Assembly (NCBI GenBank): GCA_024404025.1
Contig: JAKSQP010000018.1
Coordinates: forward strand, 1-47,029
Reading direction: 5' to 3'
DNA from: Clostridia bacterium
GTDB taxonomy: Bacteria; Bacillota; Clostridia; Oscillospirales; Acutalibacteraceae
Length of the DNA stretch: 47,029 nt
Part shown: positions 1 to 8,937 of the stretch, piece by piece
Layout of the letters: each line of letters starts with the position of its first letter
Position numbering within the stretch: position 1 is the first letter of the stretch
Notes under the pieces: model-generated
Told to the model about the DNA's origin: nothing
Seen by the model: the letters and a program-made list of their open reading frames with translations, nothing else
Database searches by the model: none
Translations under genes and position numbers: made by a program

Positions 1-47
1 CCTTGCCAAGGTGGAGGTAGCGAGTTCGAGCCTCGTCATCCGCTCCA
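1..47 (+). tRNA. tRNA-Gly (GCC), 3' part only
   Basis: The window opens inside the anticodon arm. CTTGCCAAG gives anticodon GCC. It is followed by the T-arm (GTTCGAGCC), the 3' acceptor strand ATCCGCT and an encoded CCA ending at 47. The 5' half lies outside the window. Confidence 0.9.
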
Positions 48-64
48 TTTTTTTAATTGAATAT

Positions 65-139
65 GGTGCCATAGCCAAGTGGTAAGGCATTGGTCTGCAA
101 AACCATGATTCCCCGGTTCAAATCCGGGTGGCACCTCCA
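65..139 (+). tRNA. tRNA-Cys (GCA)
   Basis: Complete cloverleaf: the acceptor strands GGTGCCA and TGGCACC pair, the D-loop is AGCCAAGTGGTAAGG, the anticodon loop CTGCAAA gives GCA, the T-loop is GTTCAAATC, and CCA is encoded. It lies 17 nt after the tRNA-Gly, so the two are probably processed from one transcript. Confidence 0.95.
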
Positions 140-143
140 GGCG

Positions 144-188
144 AAGAAGCTCTGAATCCCTTGTATATCAAGGTTTTCAGAGCTTCTT
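144..188 (+). terminator. Hairpin after the tRNA pair, probable terminator
   Basis: Perfect 13-bp arms (AAGAAGCTCTGAA at 144-156 and its complement at 176-188) enclose a second 5-bp stem CCTTG/CAAGG. No strong T-run follows on the plus strand. Apart from this hairpin, 189-470 is AT-rich and I see no gene in it. Confidence 0.6.
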
Positions 189-470
189 GAAATTATCGCC
201 GAGTTTCTGCGCTGAATCGACGAAAATATTCGGGTGTAAAAATGTGTGCCGGGCGTGAAAAATTATGCAGAATACTTGATTTTGTTTCTTTTTTATAATA
301 TTTATTTTTCTATAAGCTGGAATAATTGTACCATTTTGGGGAAATCACGGAAGGGGATTTGACGAAATGAACATTAAATATATCAACTCAAATGCTTTGC
401 CGCAGCATCGTCGAGGGCGATCACAATTTGGTGAAAATTCAAGTTCATATAAAAGAACGGAGGAAAAATC

Positions 471-2143
471 ATGAAAAACGAGTTGTCAGCCTGTTTCTTG
501 CGGTCGTGATGATCGCCGGAATGCTTCCATTGTCGGTTATACCTGCGGCGGTATTGTGGGTGAAGCAAACGGGAACATCAGCATCTTAAACTGTATCAAT
601 AACGGAAATGTCAGCGGAAGAACTTTTGCCGGCGGTATCATCGGTTATGAAGAAAGTCCGGTAACGGTTAAAAACTGCATTGTAGCCGGAAAGGTTTCGG
701 CAAGTTGCGATACAGACAATCATGAGGTGCACCCGTTGGAGGGAGATTATAAAATTTACTCTGCATTGGATGCCAACAGAATGTGTCTTTCCATTGCCGA
801 AAATCCAGGAGTGGACGGTACAAATCTCGAACTGTATGAGGAATCTTTACCATCACGGATGTTTTTACACTGATTTATGATGCCGAGTACGATTGGTACT
901 ATATCAAATCGAAGAATTCTGACCTTTACCTTGCTCCGGACGGTTCTTGCCAGGCCGAGTTTGTAAATGTCAGTCAGCATACTTTAAATTATCACCAGCT
1001 TCTTGCTAACGCTGCTTGGAAATTTGAGCTTTCAAGTGACGGGTATTTCTACATCAAAAATGAAAATCGAACGTATACTCCAAACAGCGATACCTATTAT
1101 TACCTGAATGTTGCAAACGGATCCACTTCCGACGGTGCCAATATTATCGCTTTCAGATATTACAGGCGAATTGAATGAAAAGTTCAAACTGGTAAGAGTT
1201 GACGGTTAAGCCCCGGTTTCCAAGGACGGCTCCGATGCCATTACCGGTTATATGTCTTCGGGTTCAACCTACGAACAGTGCTTTTACGATAAAGAAAAAG
1301 CCATCGGTGACCGCTATGGCATCGGGCTTTCGACCAATGCTATGCAGGGCTTGGCTGCCGATGAAAACGGAAATCTGATGCCCTACACTGTAAACGATTA
1401 CATTAAAGAAAACGATAAATCCAAAGCCTGCAGACCCCAGCGGCGCTGCCCAAGCCGCAATCAAGGCGGTGAATGATGCACAGACCACTAAGGTCAGCAA
1501 GTTCGACTTTGTGGATATGTCCATAACCAAGGAGTCTTTCATCAACGGTACTCTCGACAACACCGCTGATATTCATAACGCAACGAGCGTTCTGCAGATC
1601 ATCGTTCCGTTCACCACATCCGGCCGTAAGGACATCACCGTGTTCCGTTATCACGATGACGGCGTGAATACACCTGAGACTCTGGTCTTTGAAAAACCGG
1701 ATGTTCGCCCCACAACAGGATTTGAGGATGGCAAGTTCTTTGTTGGCGATGGCTTCATCGTGGTTTATGCACAGTATTTCTCTGAGTATGCCATCGGCTA
1801 TGCAGAAGAGTGCACCTATCACTCGGATATTCCGATTATTCCGATTATTGCAATAACAACTCCCATCGTAATCGGAGCAGGAGCAGCTGCAACATTTTCA
1901 GCGGCGGCTGCTGCAACGGTTATCGGCGTTCCTCTTGCAATTCTCGCAGCAACTCATATTGTTAAGGAAGTAAAGGAAATCAAGGCTGAAAAAGATGCAG
2001 CCGACGGCGAAGAGCCCAAAATTCCCGACACAGGCTCCGCAGAAAATGCAGCCGTTGTTCCGGCGTTTATGATTGCGGTTATGGGCGCTGCACTTTCTGT
2101 TGTTATCGGCATAAAAAAGCGCAAAGAAAACGAAGAGGAATAA
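471..2143 (+). pseudogene. Degenerate wall-anchored surface protein (GLUG / ricin-type remnants)
   Basis: This was once one large secreted protein and is now split over three frames. A good RBS (ACGGAGG, 460-466) precedes ATG 471, but an A appears to be missing from the A-run at 474-478. The start frame stops after 12 codons, while the +2 frame still encodes a signal peptide (KRVVSLFLAVVMIAG). Further on come GLUG-type repeats (GGIVGEANGNIS, GGIIGYEES), then a ricin-type beta-trefoil stretch that changes frame near 840 and again near 1160. There is a TAA at 1207 and another shift near 1433. The end, 1469-2143, is open and finishes with IPDTG, a hydrophobic helix and KKRKENEEE, a sortase sorting signal. 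The joins look like indels plus an internal deletion. Neighbouring genes are intact, so general sequencing error is unlikely. Confidence 0.8.
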
Positions 2144-2159
2144 TTCCCTAATAAAAAAT

Positions 2160-2204
2160 CAACTCCCCGGTCAGTAAAGGCAGTGCCTCATAAGGAAGTA
2201 TTTT
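2160..2204 (+). repeat. Left copy of a diverged inverted repeat flanking the XRE gene
   Basis: CTCCCCGGTCA at 2163-2173 and ATAAGGAAGTATTT at 2190-2203 recur in the same order on the minus strand at 3583-3626. About 32 of 39 positions match when aligned by eye with one 2-nt gap. It lies just after the pseudogene's stop. Confidence 0.6.
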
Positions 2205-2212
2205 GACATAAG

Positions 2213-2250
2213 AAACCCGTCGAAGAGTTTTTCCTCTTCGACGGGTTTTC
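2213..2250 (+). terminator. Rho-independent terminator after the surface-protein pseudogene
   Basis: A 15-bp perfect stem (AAACCCGTCGAAGAG, 2213-2227, pairing with 2234-2248) has a short loop and ends in TTTT. An A-run on the other side makes it usable for the convergent XRE gene too. Confidence 0.85.
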
Positions 2251-2307
2251 CTTTCCGCTCGACAAACAGGGATTTGGTGAAATGATTTTTTATTAATCGC
2301 TATTTTA

Positions 2308-3402
2308 TTAATAACTTAATTCATTTATTATTTCCTTGAATTTTTCTTCATTACGGACAAAGTCAAATTCATCGTGGATAAGCCATTTATCACGGAGAAT
2401 TTCACAAAGCGGTCGGGTATCTGATGTTTCAAAATCAAGTTTTCTTTCAGTTATTTCACCAACCAAAACAGCTGTGTATTTATGTTCATCGGGTCTGTTG
2501 TCAAAAGCCTTTGCTTCATCAGCAGCCGAACGCAGGTGCTTATACATATTATCATAATCACCCATAAGTGCATATCTTTTGGCTATATCAAAGTCAAGCC
2601 ACACTGTACCCCAATTATCATTAGGACGGTTGCCGTCAAGTATAAGCTTTTCCAGCTCAAAAAGCTTTTTTAAAGCAATAAACTCGGTTTCAACATCGAC
2701 AACATCCGCATCCGCCAAAAGCCATATAAAAGTGTTTAATAATTCATAGCTGTCTTTAATTGCTTTATGCAAAAACGGTAATTTTTCATCTTTTTCTAAC
2801 GCCCACCAAATCTGCTTTTCTTGGCAAAGTTCCATTGACGGTAAGGTTTCAAAAATCCTTTTACCGATTTCTTTTCTGCCGTGCAAACAATGGTTAAAAG
2901 CAAGTCTTGCCGTTGCATTAATGCGGATATTCATGTCGGGACAGTATTTCATTATTCTTTCGCCCAACGCCGTTATTTCGGCATCATACTTTTCCATATT
3001 TTCTTTCCATTCGGGGATATTGCCGTCATCGTCGCCCGAAGCAAAAAGAGCATACATCAACTTGTCAAGAAGAACATAGCTGTTTGGATATTCCTTAACA
3101 CCTTCACGAGCAATTGCTATGCACTCGTTAAGCTTACCCTTACTGATTGCAAATTGAAAACGCTCGAGATATTTTTCGATGTTTTCTTTTTCTGTTATCT
3201 CATCTATGCCCATAAGTTTATCTGTTGATATACCGAAAAAGGCTGCGATGGTCGGAATAAGTTCAATATCGGGATAACAATTATCGTTTTCCCAACGTGA
3301 CACAGATTGACAGGAAACACCGATTATCTCGGCAAACTCTTCCTGCGTAATATCTCTTTCTTTTCTGAATCTCTTTATTGTTTGACCGATATTTAATTTC
3401 AT
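2308..3402 (-). CDS. XRE-family transcriptional regulator with a C-terminal helical domain
   Basis: The 364-aa protein begins with a clear HTH_3/XRE domain (about residues 5-62; the recognition region is ITQEEFAEIIGVSCQSVSRW). About 300 residues of mostly helical sequence follow, in the style of TPR-containing regulators. It probably binds DNA as a dimer, and the C-terminal part may sense a peptide or protein partner; that is inferred from domain layout only. The RBS is AAAGGGAG before ATG 3402. An 11-bp perfect inverted repeat upstream (3421-3431 and 3472-3482) overlaps the likely promoter and suggests self-regulation. The gene stands alone between two convergent transcripts and is bracketed by a diverged inverted repeat. 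No target gene is evident nearby. Confidence 0.8.
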   Translation of the reverse strand: MKLNIGQTIKRFRKERDITQEEFAEIIGVSCQSVSRWENDNCYPDIELIPTIAAFFGISTDKLMGIDEITEKENIEKYLERFQFAISKGKLNECIAIAREGVKEYPNSYVLLDKLMYALFASGDDDGNIPEWKENMEKYDAEITALGERIMKYCPDMNIRINATARLAFNHCLHGRKEIGKRIFETLPSMELCQEKQIWWALEKDEKLPFLHKAIKDSYELLNTFIWLLADADVVDVETEFIALKKLFELEKLILDGNRPNDNWGTVWLDFDIAKRYALMGDYDNMYKHLRSAADEAKAFDNRPDEHKYTAVLVGEITERKLDFETSDTRPLCEILRDKWLIHDEFDFVRNEEKFKEIINELSY

Positions 3403-3420
3403 AATAAAACTCCCTTTGCT

Positions 3421-3482
3421 ATATTGAAATCGACGTCTCTTTCTGCCTATATTGTGGCATACTTTTATATAGATTTCAATAT
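3421..3482 (-). promoter_or_regulatory. Candidate operator pair upstream of the XRE gene
   Basis: ATATTGAAATC (3421-3431) and GATTTCAATAT (3472-3482) are perfect 11-bp inverted copies with a 40-bp spacer, 19-80 bp upstream of the start. On the minus strand the distal copy includes TTGAAA, which could be a -35 box. Two sites facing each other suggest looping or cooperative binding by the regulator itself. Confidence 0.5.
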
Positions 3483-3582
3483 CACGCTCAGAGAGTTTTT
3501 TTCACGGTTATAGTTAAACAACTTCTGATTTGTCCACATCTATAGCGAGCATCGGATTTTGCCGTACAAAATCCACATACCG

Positions 3583-3626
3583 AAATACTTCCTTATCGGG
3601 CTGTCGCTAATGATCGGGGAGCTGTT
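3583..3626 (-). repeat. Right copy of the diverged inverted repeat
   Basis: Minus-strand partner of 2160-2204: on the minus strand it reads CTCCCCGATCA, then a variable part, then ATAAGGAAGTATTT. It sits directly after the stop of the SGNH esterase. A small hairpin (GGATTTTG/CAAAATCC, 3554-3574) follows on the minus strand. Apart from these repeats I see nothing else in 3483-3643. Confidence 0.6.
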
Positions 3627-3643
3627 TTTAGTTGCATTGTGAA

Positions 3644-4513
3644 TCAGAAATTCAATGTGAGAACTTTTACTATGAAGCCGATGATCCTTCCGCCGACCTC
3701 TCCGAAGCTCTCGATATAGAAGTTATAATTGATGCCCTCGGAAAGCAGAACGGGATCTGTTTTTTCTCCGAGCCCTTTGTCCTTGAAGAAAGCAAGCATC
3801 GCTTTGGCGATTTCAATGTTTCCGTTTGCGTTCGGATGAACGCAGTCATCGGCGATAAGCTCCGTTTTATGGGAAATGACCGAATCAATATCGAAAATAA
3901 CAATGTCATCGTGCTCTTTCTGAAGCTGATAAATCTTTTCGTTAACTCTTCCGGATGCCTTGATAAACGGAATGTGTCCGAGGCCTTTCCATGCGCAGTA
4001 AACATTGTTGAAAACGATTGTTGCATCGGGATTCAGTTCACGGATTATATCATAAATTTTCAGATAGTCGGCATAAATTCCGTCTGCAATTTCATCAAGC
4101 TGCTTGTTATTGACTCCGAAAATGGCGCCGATCGTTATTCCCACAACATTGGGATTTGCAAGATAGTTGTTGGAGCCGGTTGAAATGTTGATTATATCAG
4201 CCCATCTGATGCTCTCAACAATTGAATTTATCTGCGTTATTTCGTAAAGAAAATCAGCGGTATCGTGAGCGGAAGCGGCAAAATTGCGGTAGTTATAGCC
4301 GTTTGTGTCTGCAACGATTTTAGCATAGGAAGCTTCCGACGGGTTCTTTATGCCGTAGCCCTGCGCAATCGAATCGCCGAGCACAAGCATATTCTTTCTT
4401 CCGGCTGTTTCGGTTGAGGGATCCAGATAAAATGCCGAAGAAAGCATTCCGAAGCTCATCAATGCGATAACAAGCGCAAGAACAACCGCAAGTGATTTTC
4501 TGAAAATTTTCAT
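3644..4513 (-). CDS. Secreted SGNH/GDSL-family hydrolase (esterase/lipase)
   Basis: The 289-aa protein has a signal peptide or N-anchor (residues about 1-27: MKIFRKSLAVVLALVIALM). The SGNH blocks are in order: LVLGDSIAQGYG with nucleophile Ser48, GSNNYL near residue 113 as block III, and DDCVHPN with Asp223 and His226 as the catalytic Asp-His pair. The enzyme therefore looks active and exported. Family members remove acyl groups from carbohydrates or lipids, and the GH127-like gene 14 bp upstream suggests deacetylation of a plant or microbial glycan, which is inference. The RBS is AAAGGAG. It probably forms an operon with the GH127-like and nucleoside hydrolase genes, all minus strand and closely spaced. 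Confidence 0.85.
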   Translation of the reverse strand: MKIFRKSLAVVLALVIALMSFGMLSSAFYLDPSTETAGRKNMLVLGDSIAQGYGIKNPSEASYAKIVADTNGYNYRNFAASAHDTADFLYEITQINSIVESIRWADIINISTGSNNYLANPNVVGITIGAIFGVNNKQLDEIADGIYADYLKIYDIIRELNPDATIVFNNVYCAWKGLGHIPFIKASGRVNEKIYQLQKEHDDIVIFDIDSVISHKTELIADDCVHPNANGNIEIAKAMLAFFKDKGLGEKTDPVLLSEGINYNFYIESFGEVGGRIIGFIVKVLTLNF

Positions 4514-4527
4514 TTTTCTTTTCTCCT

Positions 4528-6219
4528 TTATTTAACTGATTTCTGCTGGGTCGGGCCGTAGTTTGCGGCTCCGTTATATTCAACATCAGCGGCGGTGGGA
4601 TAATATTTCGGGATGCTGTCATCTCGCTGATAAAGTCTTACATGATCTCCTCTCGGAGTTATGTCAACAACATCGGGGCCTCTCCAATAAACCGTGAATT
4701 CAACGCCTCTGACGGTTTCTTTTCTCGCCTCGGTTTCAATATCAAAGCAGCATACAAGTTCATCGCCCGCTTTGAGAGAAACTTTTGCAGCTCCGCTGTC
4801 TTCGGAATATTCTGTTTCTTTTCCGTTGAGGGAAAGCTTCATCTTTTTCATATAGGTATATATTCTGAAACCTGCGGTGCAGTCCTTCTTTGCGCAAAGG
4901 GTGATTCTGCCCTCGTTCGGAATATCGGATCTCATAACGATAGAATCCGTTTCTTTGTCGCAGGGAATGTTGCAGATAATCGCACCGTTTTCATCCGAAA
5001 GAGCATTATCCCAGGCAAGTTTAAGCGCAACGGGAGCTGTGCCGACGCAGCAGCCGGCAATTGAACGGAATCTTGTGAGCGAAATCGAAGCAGGCTCGCT
5101 GCCGCCCGTAAAGCCGCCCATCATTCTTTTATCAATGTCACGGTAGGTTATTCCGTTGCCGTCGGGAAGAGAATTATCGCATTCAACATATCCGGTGTAT
5201 GTGACCTGATTTTCAATGAACTGGTTGCGGATGAAGAGGTTTATATCGTTCCAGTATTCGCTGTATCCGCATTCAATAAGCTCTTTTGCGCAGATTATCA
5301 TATCTCTGATGCAGCAGGTTTCGCAATGCTCTTCTTCAACGGGATGCCATTGCGCATATTCGGGAACCCATCCGAATGAGGAAGAAATGCTTCTGACATA
5401 GTCATAGATGGCTTTGCCTTTGGCAATGTATTCCTTGTTGCCGGTGAGTCTGCCGAGCTTTGTCAGTCCGCAGGCAAACCATACTGCCGAATGCACATGG
5501 CCGAAGAATTCCATTTTGTAATTGAAATATCTTGAAGGACCGAGAACATAATTTGCAATTCCGATTGCAAGGTCAAGCGCATTTTCGTCATTTTTAAGCT
5601 CATATCTTCTTACGAGGGCCTGGAGCATAACCGCATTGCGGATTGCCTGCTCGCCTCTGCCGGTATGCCTTGTAAGATCAAAGCCGCCATCTTTGAGAAA
5701 AACATCGTTCGGGAATTCATAAATCGGTTTTTCCTCCAGGAAATCTCCTGACCAGAAGGTGCGCACCTTTCTTTCGATAACGAGAGAACGCATACCCTTG
5801 ATAAGCTCCGAAACTCTTTTTTCGTTTTCTTTGTCATCGGGATAATCTTCTGTTATCATATTGAGACCGGGCAGAATATATCCCATTTCGTGGAATGAAG
5901 AATGGACTGTATGTGTCCAGGGATATTTTTCGCAGAAGCGGAGACCGTGTTCGCCCCAGGATTTCATAAGATGTCTGCGAAGGGACTGCTTAACATCATC
6001 GCCGCTGTCCGTTTTGAGCATTCTCATTGCGGAAACGAGCCCCTCATACCATGAGCCGACAAGTTCCGCATCGTCAACTCTGCAATGAGCCGCTTCTGCC
6101 GGTTTTTTATTCGGCAGCAGGAGCCAATAGGGGAGGTTATCGTATGCAGGGTCAACCATATTCGTTATGTAATGGTGAACAAGCTCTGCGCTTTTCAACG
6201 GGTCGAATTTTTTATACAT
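4528..6219 (-). CDS. Glycoside hydrolase, GH127-like (DUF1680 / beta-L-arabinofuranosidase clan)
   Basis: The 563-aa protein has no signal peptide and is probably cytoplasmic. The main body is an alpha/alpha-toroid-like helical domain, followed by a beta-rich C-terminal part (from about residue 400). The diagnostic features are an E-x-C motif (HCETCC, Glu300 and Cys302) and a CC pair (AGCC, Cys390/Cys391). In GH127 one Cys is the nucleophile and the Glu plus three Cys bind zinc, so the metal-cysteine site appears intact. Overall similarity to textbook GH127 looks distant, so the substrate (a beta-linked L-arabinofuranoside or related sugar) is uncertain. The start at 6219 is chosen because AGGTGAG lies 8 nt upstream; GTG 6228 overlaps that site. 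It is followed 14 bp later by the esterase. Confidence 0.65.
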   Translation of the reverse strand: MYKKFDPLKSAELVHHYITNMVDPAYDNLPYWLLLPNKKPAEAAHCRVDDAELVGSWYEGLVSAMRMLKTDSGDDVKQSLRRHLMKSWGEHGLRFCEKYPWTHTVHSSFHEMGYILPGLNMITEDYPDDKENEKRVSELIKGMRSLVIERKVRTFWSGDFLEEKPIYEFPNDVFLKDGGFDLTRHTGRGEQAIRNAVMLQALVRRYELKNDENALDLAIGIANYVLGPSRYFNYKMEFFGHVHSAVWFACGLTKLGRLTGNKEYIAKGKAIYDYVRSISSSFGWVPEYAQWHPVEEEHCETCCIRDMIICAKELIECGYSEYWNDINLFIRNQFIENQVTYTGYVECDNSLPDGNGITYRDIDKRMMGGFTGGSEPASISLTRFRSIAGCCVGTAPVALKLAWDNALSDENGAIICNIPCDKETDSIVMRSDIPNEGRITLCAKKDCTAGFRIYTYMKKMKLSLNGKETEYSEDSGAAKVSLKAGDELVCCFDIETEARKETVRGVEFTVYWRGPDVVDITPRGDHVRLYQRDDSIPKYYPTAADVEYNGAANYGPTQQKSVK

Positions 6220-6287
6220 AATTATCACTCACCTGAATGTTTATTAATGTCAATATACCATATAAATCAAAGGTTTTCAACAGATTT

Positions 6288-7139
6288 TTAAAGTTCGGAA
6301 TCAATCAGTGCTTCAAAATAAGCCGAATCTTTTTTGAGCTTCACATACGAATGCTTTCCGAGCGGATTTTCGGCAAAACTGTTTTCTCCGTTTTCGGGAT
6401 TCACTTCGGCAGTTCCTTTTATCAGCTCATAATCGTTATCCGAAAATCTTCCGAGCATCAGCATTGCGGTCATCGGGTCCCAGGAAGATCTGCCGTTTTC
6501 GGAATGATGGTCGGCAAATATTCTGAAAAGAACATCATTTTTATGAAGATGAGAGCCGCTTATTATTTTCTCTCCGGCCTCATAGCCGAGAAATGTTATT
6601 TCAGCCGGGCAAAGTTTGCAGAAACGGTATGCGCCGTCAGATGCTCTGCGGTTTCTCGAAAAATTATTTTCTTTTCCGGGCTTTTCGTCCCATTTGCCTG
6701 CCATACACCATATTTTCCGGATTTTTCGGGCGGCAAGCTCCGGATATTTTTCAATAAAACCGGCTGCGGTTTGCAGATAACCGATTTCGATTATTTCGGC
6801 TTTACCTTCGCATTCCGAAAGAAGCTTTCCGTAAAGCTCCGCTCCGTCGGATGCTTCGTCATTTGAAGAATATTCCGAATCAAGCGCACATAAATTCCGG
6901 TGGTAAGACGGAGTGCCGCTGAAATCAATTGCGCTTCTGTCGATTCCTATGGGTATGCCGTGAACTCCCTCGCTGCCGAGAAAAGCGCTCAACGATTTGA
7001 CAGAGGTTTCAGCGCAGGCGTTGATGATTATTCCGAGAAGCTTGATTTCTCCTCTTTTATGTGCTCTGCAAAGAATGCGGATCGCCGCCGCATCGTCGCA
7101 GTCGGTCCACCAGTCCGTGCCGAGAATGATGTTTCTCAT
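6288..7139 (-). CDS. Nucleoside hydrolase (IUNH family)
   Basis: The 283-aa protein starts with IILGTDWWTDCDDAAAI, a variant of the DTDxxxDDA calcium-binding motif that defines inosine-uridine nucleoside hydrolases. These enzymes cleave ribonucleosides to base and ribose in the cytoplasm. Insertion of WW between the first Asp and the DD pair is slightly unusual, and the rest is diverged, so the true substrate may be another N-glycoside. ATG 7139 is preferred over upstream codons because GTGGTG lies just before it and the family begins at this point. It has its own promoter (7166-7194) and appears to lead the minus-strand group with the GH127-like and esterase genes. The 68-bp gap to the next gene holds no clear terminator. 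Confidence 0.75.
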   Translation of the reverse strand: MRNIILGTDWWTDCDDAAAIRILCRAHKRGEIKLLGIIINACAETSVKSLSAFLGSEGVHGIPIGIDRSAIDFSGTPSYHRNLCALDSEYSSNDEASDGAELYGKLLSECEGKAEIIEIGYLQTAAGFIEKYPELAARKIRKIWCMAGKWDEKPGKENNFSRNRRASDGAYRFCKLCPAEITFLGYEAGEKIISGSHLHKNDVLFRIFADHHSENGRSSWDPMTAMLMLGRFSDNDYELIKGTAEVNPENGENSFAENPLGKHSYVKLKKDSAYFEALIDSEL

Positions 7140-7165
7140 TTTATCACCACGATTATTTTTTTTTG

Positions 7166-7194
7166 ATTTTAACATTATTTTCCCGAAAATGCAA
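7166..7194 (-). promoter_or_regulatory. Promoter of the nucleoside hydrolase operon
   Basis: Read on the minus strand: TTGCAT (7194-7189), a 17-nt spacer, TAAAAT (7171-7166), 27 nt before the start codon. It lies just past the terminator of the upstream symporter, which fits a separate transcript. Confidence 0.55.
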
Positions 7195-7196
7195 AT

Positions 7197-7227
7197 GAGG
7201 CTGTGCGGCATTTTGCTGCACAGCCTC
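7197..7227 (-). terminator. Terminator after the AGCS symporter
   Basis: Perfect 10-bp stem GAGGCTGTGC/GCACAGCCTC with an 11-nt loop, 6 bp beyond the symporter stop on the minus strand. The sequence that follows is only moderately T-rich. Confidence 0.7.
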
Positions 7228-7232
7228 GGAAT

Positions 7233-8630
7233 TTACGCTTTTTTCTGCCTTGCGAAATATTCTTTGATAATTGCGATGACCTTCGGGGAAAGGAGAGCGA
7301 CGGCGGTCAGATTCGGGATAACCATAAGTCCGTTGAAGGTTTCGGAAATGTTCCAGAGCAGACCGAGGTCAACCGTTGCTCCGAGGATGCAGACGAGCGA
7401 ATAAATAACAAGGAACGGTTTTGTTGATTTTTCGCCGAACATGAATTCAACGCATCTTGAGCCGTAAAGTCCCCAGCCGAGAACGGTTGAGAAAGCGAAG
7501 CAGCACATTGCAACTGCGGTGAAGATCGAAACCCATCCGCCGTAGGAATTAACGAAGCCTGCTATTGTAAGCTCTGCGCCTGCGGCTTCGCCGAACTTGA
7601 TCATGCCCTGATTGCCGCAGATAACAACGAGAGCGGTGAGAGTGCAGATAAGGATCGTGTCAACAAAAACCTCGAATATTCCGAAAAGTCCCTGCTTTGC
7701 GGGGTCTTTTTCAGAAGAGGAGGCGTGAGCGATTGATGCCGAGCCGAGACCTGCTTCGTTTGAAAAGATACCTCTTGAAATACCTTTTCTCATCGTGAGG
7801 AACATTGAGCCGACTATGCCGCCCGTGACCGATTTAGGCGAAAATGCGCCCTCAAAAATCATTCCGAAAGCCGAGGGAATCATTTTGTAATTGATGCCGA
7901 GAACGCCGATTGCAAGAAGAATATATGCAACAGCCATAAAGGGAACGAGCTTTTCGGTAACGCTGCCGAGGCGCTGGATGCCGCCGATAAAAACGATGCC
8001 GACAAGAAGAGCGATAACGATTCCGAAGATAAGGTTAAGAGAGCCGCTTCCGTTTGCAGAAACAATATTATAGTTGGCAAGAGCGGTGTTGATCGAAGAA
8101 ACAATGGTGTTTACCTGCGTTGCGTTGCCGGTGCCGAAGGTTGCGATAACGGCAAAAATGCAGAAAACATAAGCAAGCCATATCCATTTTTTGCCAAGAC
8201 CGTTTTTGATGAAATACATCGGTCCGCCTATGTATTCGCCATTTGAATTCTTTTCACGGAATTTAACGGCGAGAGTGACTTCTGCGAATTTTGTGCACAT
8301 TCCGAGCAGAGCTGAAATCCACATCCAGAAAACTGCGCCGGGTCCGCCGATTGCAATTGCTCCCGCAACGCCTGCAATGTTGCCCGTTCCGACGGTTGCG
8401 GCAAGAGCGGTGCAGACCGCCTGGAAGGGAGTGACAGAGCCTTCCTGCTTCTGCGACTTATCAAAGAATTTGCCGATTGTGTTTTTCATTGCGTGGCCGA
8501 ACTTTCTTATCTGAACGAATTTCAGCCTGAACGAAAGATAAAGACCGACGCCGAGAATGAGAATCATTGCGGGAACACCCCACACAATGTCGTTAACAAC
8601 GCCGTTGATTTCGCCGATTTTTTCAAGCAT
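7233..8630 (-). CDS. Alanine/glycine:cation symporter (AGCS family)
   Basis: The 465-aa polytopic membrane protein has the usual length and about eleven hydrophobic segments. Family hallmarks are visible: TPFQAVCTALAATVGTGNIAGVAGAIAIGGPGAVFWMW near residues 67-104, FAEVTLAVKFRE, GGPMYFIKNGL, and GIFSNEAGLGSASIAHA near residue 290. AGCS proteins import alanine or glycine with sodium. The gene is a single unit with its own promoter and a hairpin terminator. It stands between a nucleoside hydrolase and a divergent beta-helix gene, so no pathway link is obvious; it may supply amino acids together with the lysine transporter further on. Confidence 0.92.
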   Translation of the reverse strand: MLEKIGEINGVVNDIVWGVPAMILILGVGLYLSFRLKFVQIRKFGHAMKNTIGKFFDKSQKQEGSVTPFQAVCTALAATVGTGNIAGVAGAIAIGGPGAVFWMWISALLGMCTKFAEVTLAVKFREKNSNGEYIGGPMYFIKNGLGKKWIWLAYVFCIFAVIATFGTGNATQVNTIVSSINTALANYNIVSANGSGSLNLIFGIVIALLVGIVFIGGIQRLGSVTEKLVPFMAVAYILLAIGVLGINYKMIPSAFGMIFEGAFSPKSVTGGIVGSMFLTMRKGISRGIFSNEAGLGSASIAHASSSEKDPAKQGLFGIFEVFVDTILICTLTALVVICGNQGMIKFGEAAGAELTIAGFVNSYGGWVSIFTAVAMCCFAFSTVLGWGLYGSRCVEFMFGEKSTKPFLVIYSLVCILGATVDLGLLWNISETFNGLMVIPNLTAVALLSPKVIAIIKEYFARQKKA

Positions 8631-8666
8631 AGTTTATCCCTCTTTTACAAAACTTATTGTGTTTAT

Positions 8667-8693
8667 ATTATACTCAAATCCCGTAAAACGCAA
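8667..8693 (-). promoter_or_regulatory. Likely promoter of the AGCS symporter gene
   Basis: On the minus strand TTGCGT (8693-8688) is followed by TATAAT (8672-8667) with a 15-nt spacer; TAATAT two bases on would give 17. The interval from here to 8938 is AT-rich and otherwise holds only the opposite promoter. Confidence 0.45.
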
Positions 8694-8871
8694 GAACTTT
8701 TTTGAAAAAATTTCAGATTTTTTTAAAATATGAAAAAATTATTCTGATTATAATGCTACAATGTTAAAAAAATTCCGTAAAATGCAAAATCACAGAAATT
8801 ATTTCAAAAACCGGTGCAAAAAATGACGCTGACCGAAAATCTTCAGTTAAATTCACAAAATTTTCTCTTCA

Positions 8872-8900
8872 TTGACTTTATTGTGATAATATGATAATTT
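8872..8900 (+). promoter_or_regulatory. Promoter of the GH110-like gene
   Basis: TTGACT (8872-8877), 17-nt spacer, TAATTT (8895-8900), 37 bp before the start codon. AGGAG at 8929-8933 is the RBS. Confidence 0.55.
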
Positions 8901-8937
8901 TTATTAAAATATAAATTTTTTTATTTCAGGAGCCATT

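Noticed and set aside
471..2143. Frameshifts of the surface protein as sequencing error
   Set aside because: Neighbouring genes are unbroken for tens of kilobases, while this gene alone has five or so lesions.
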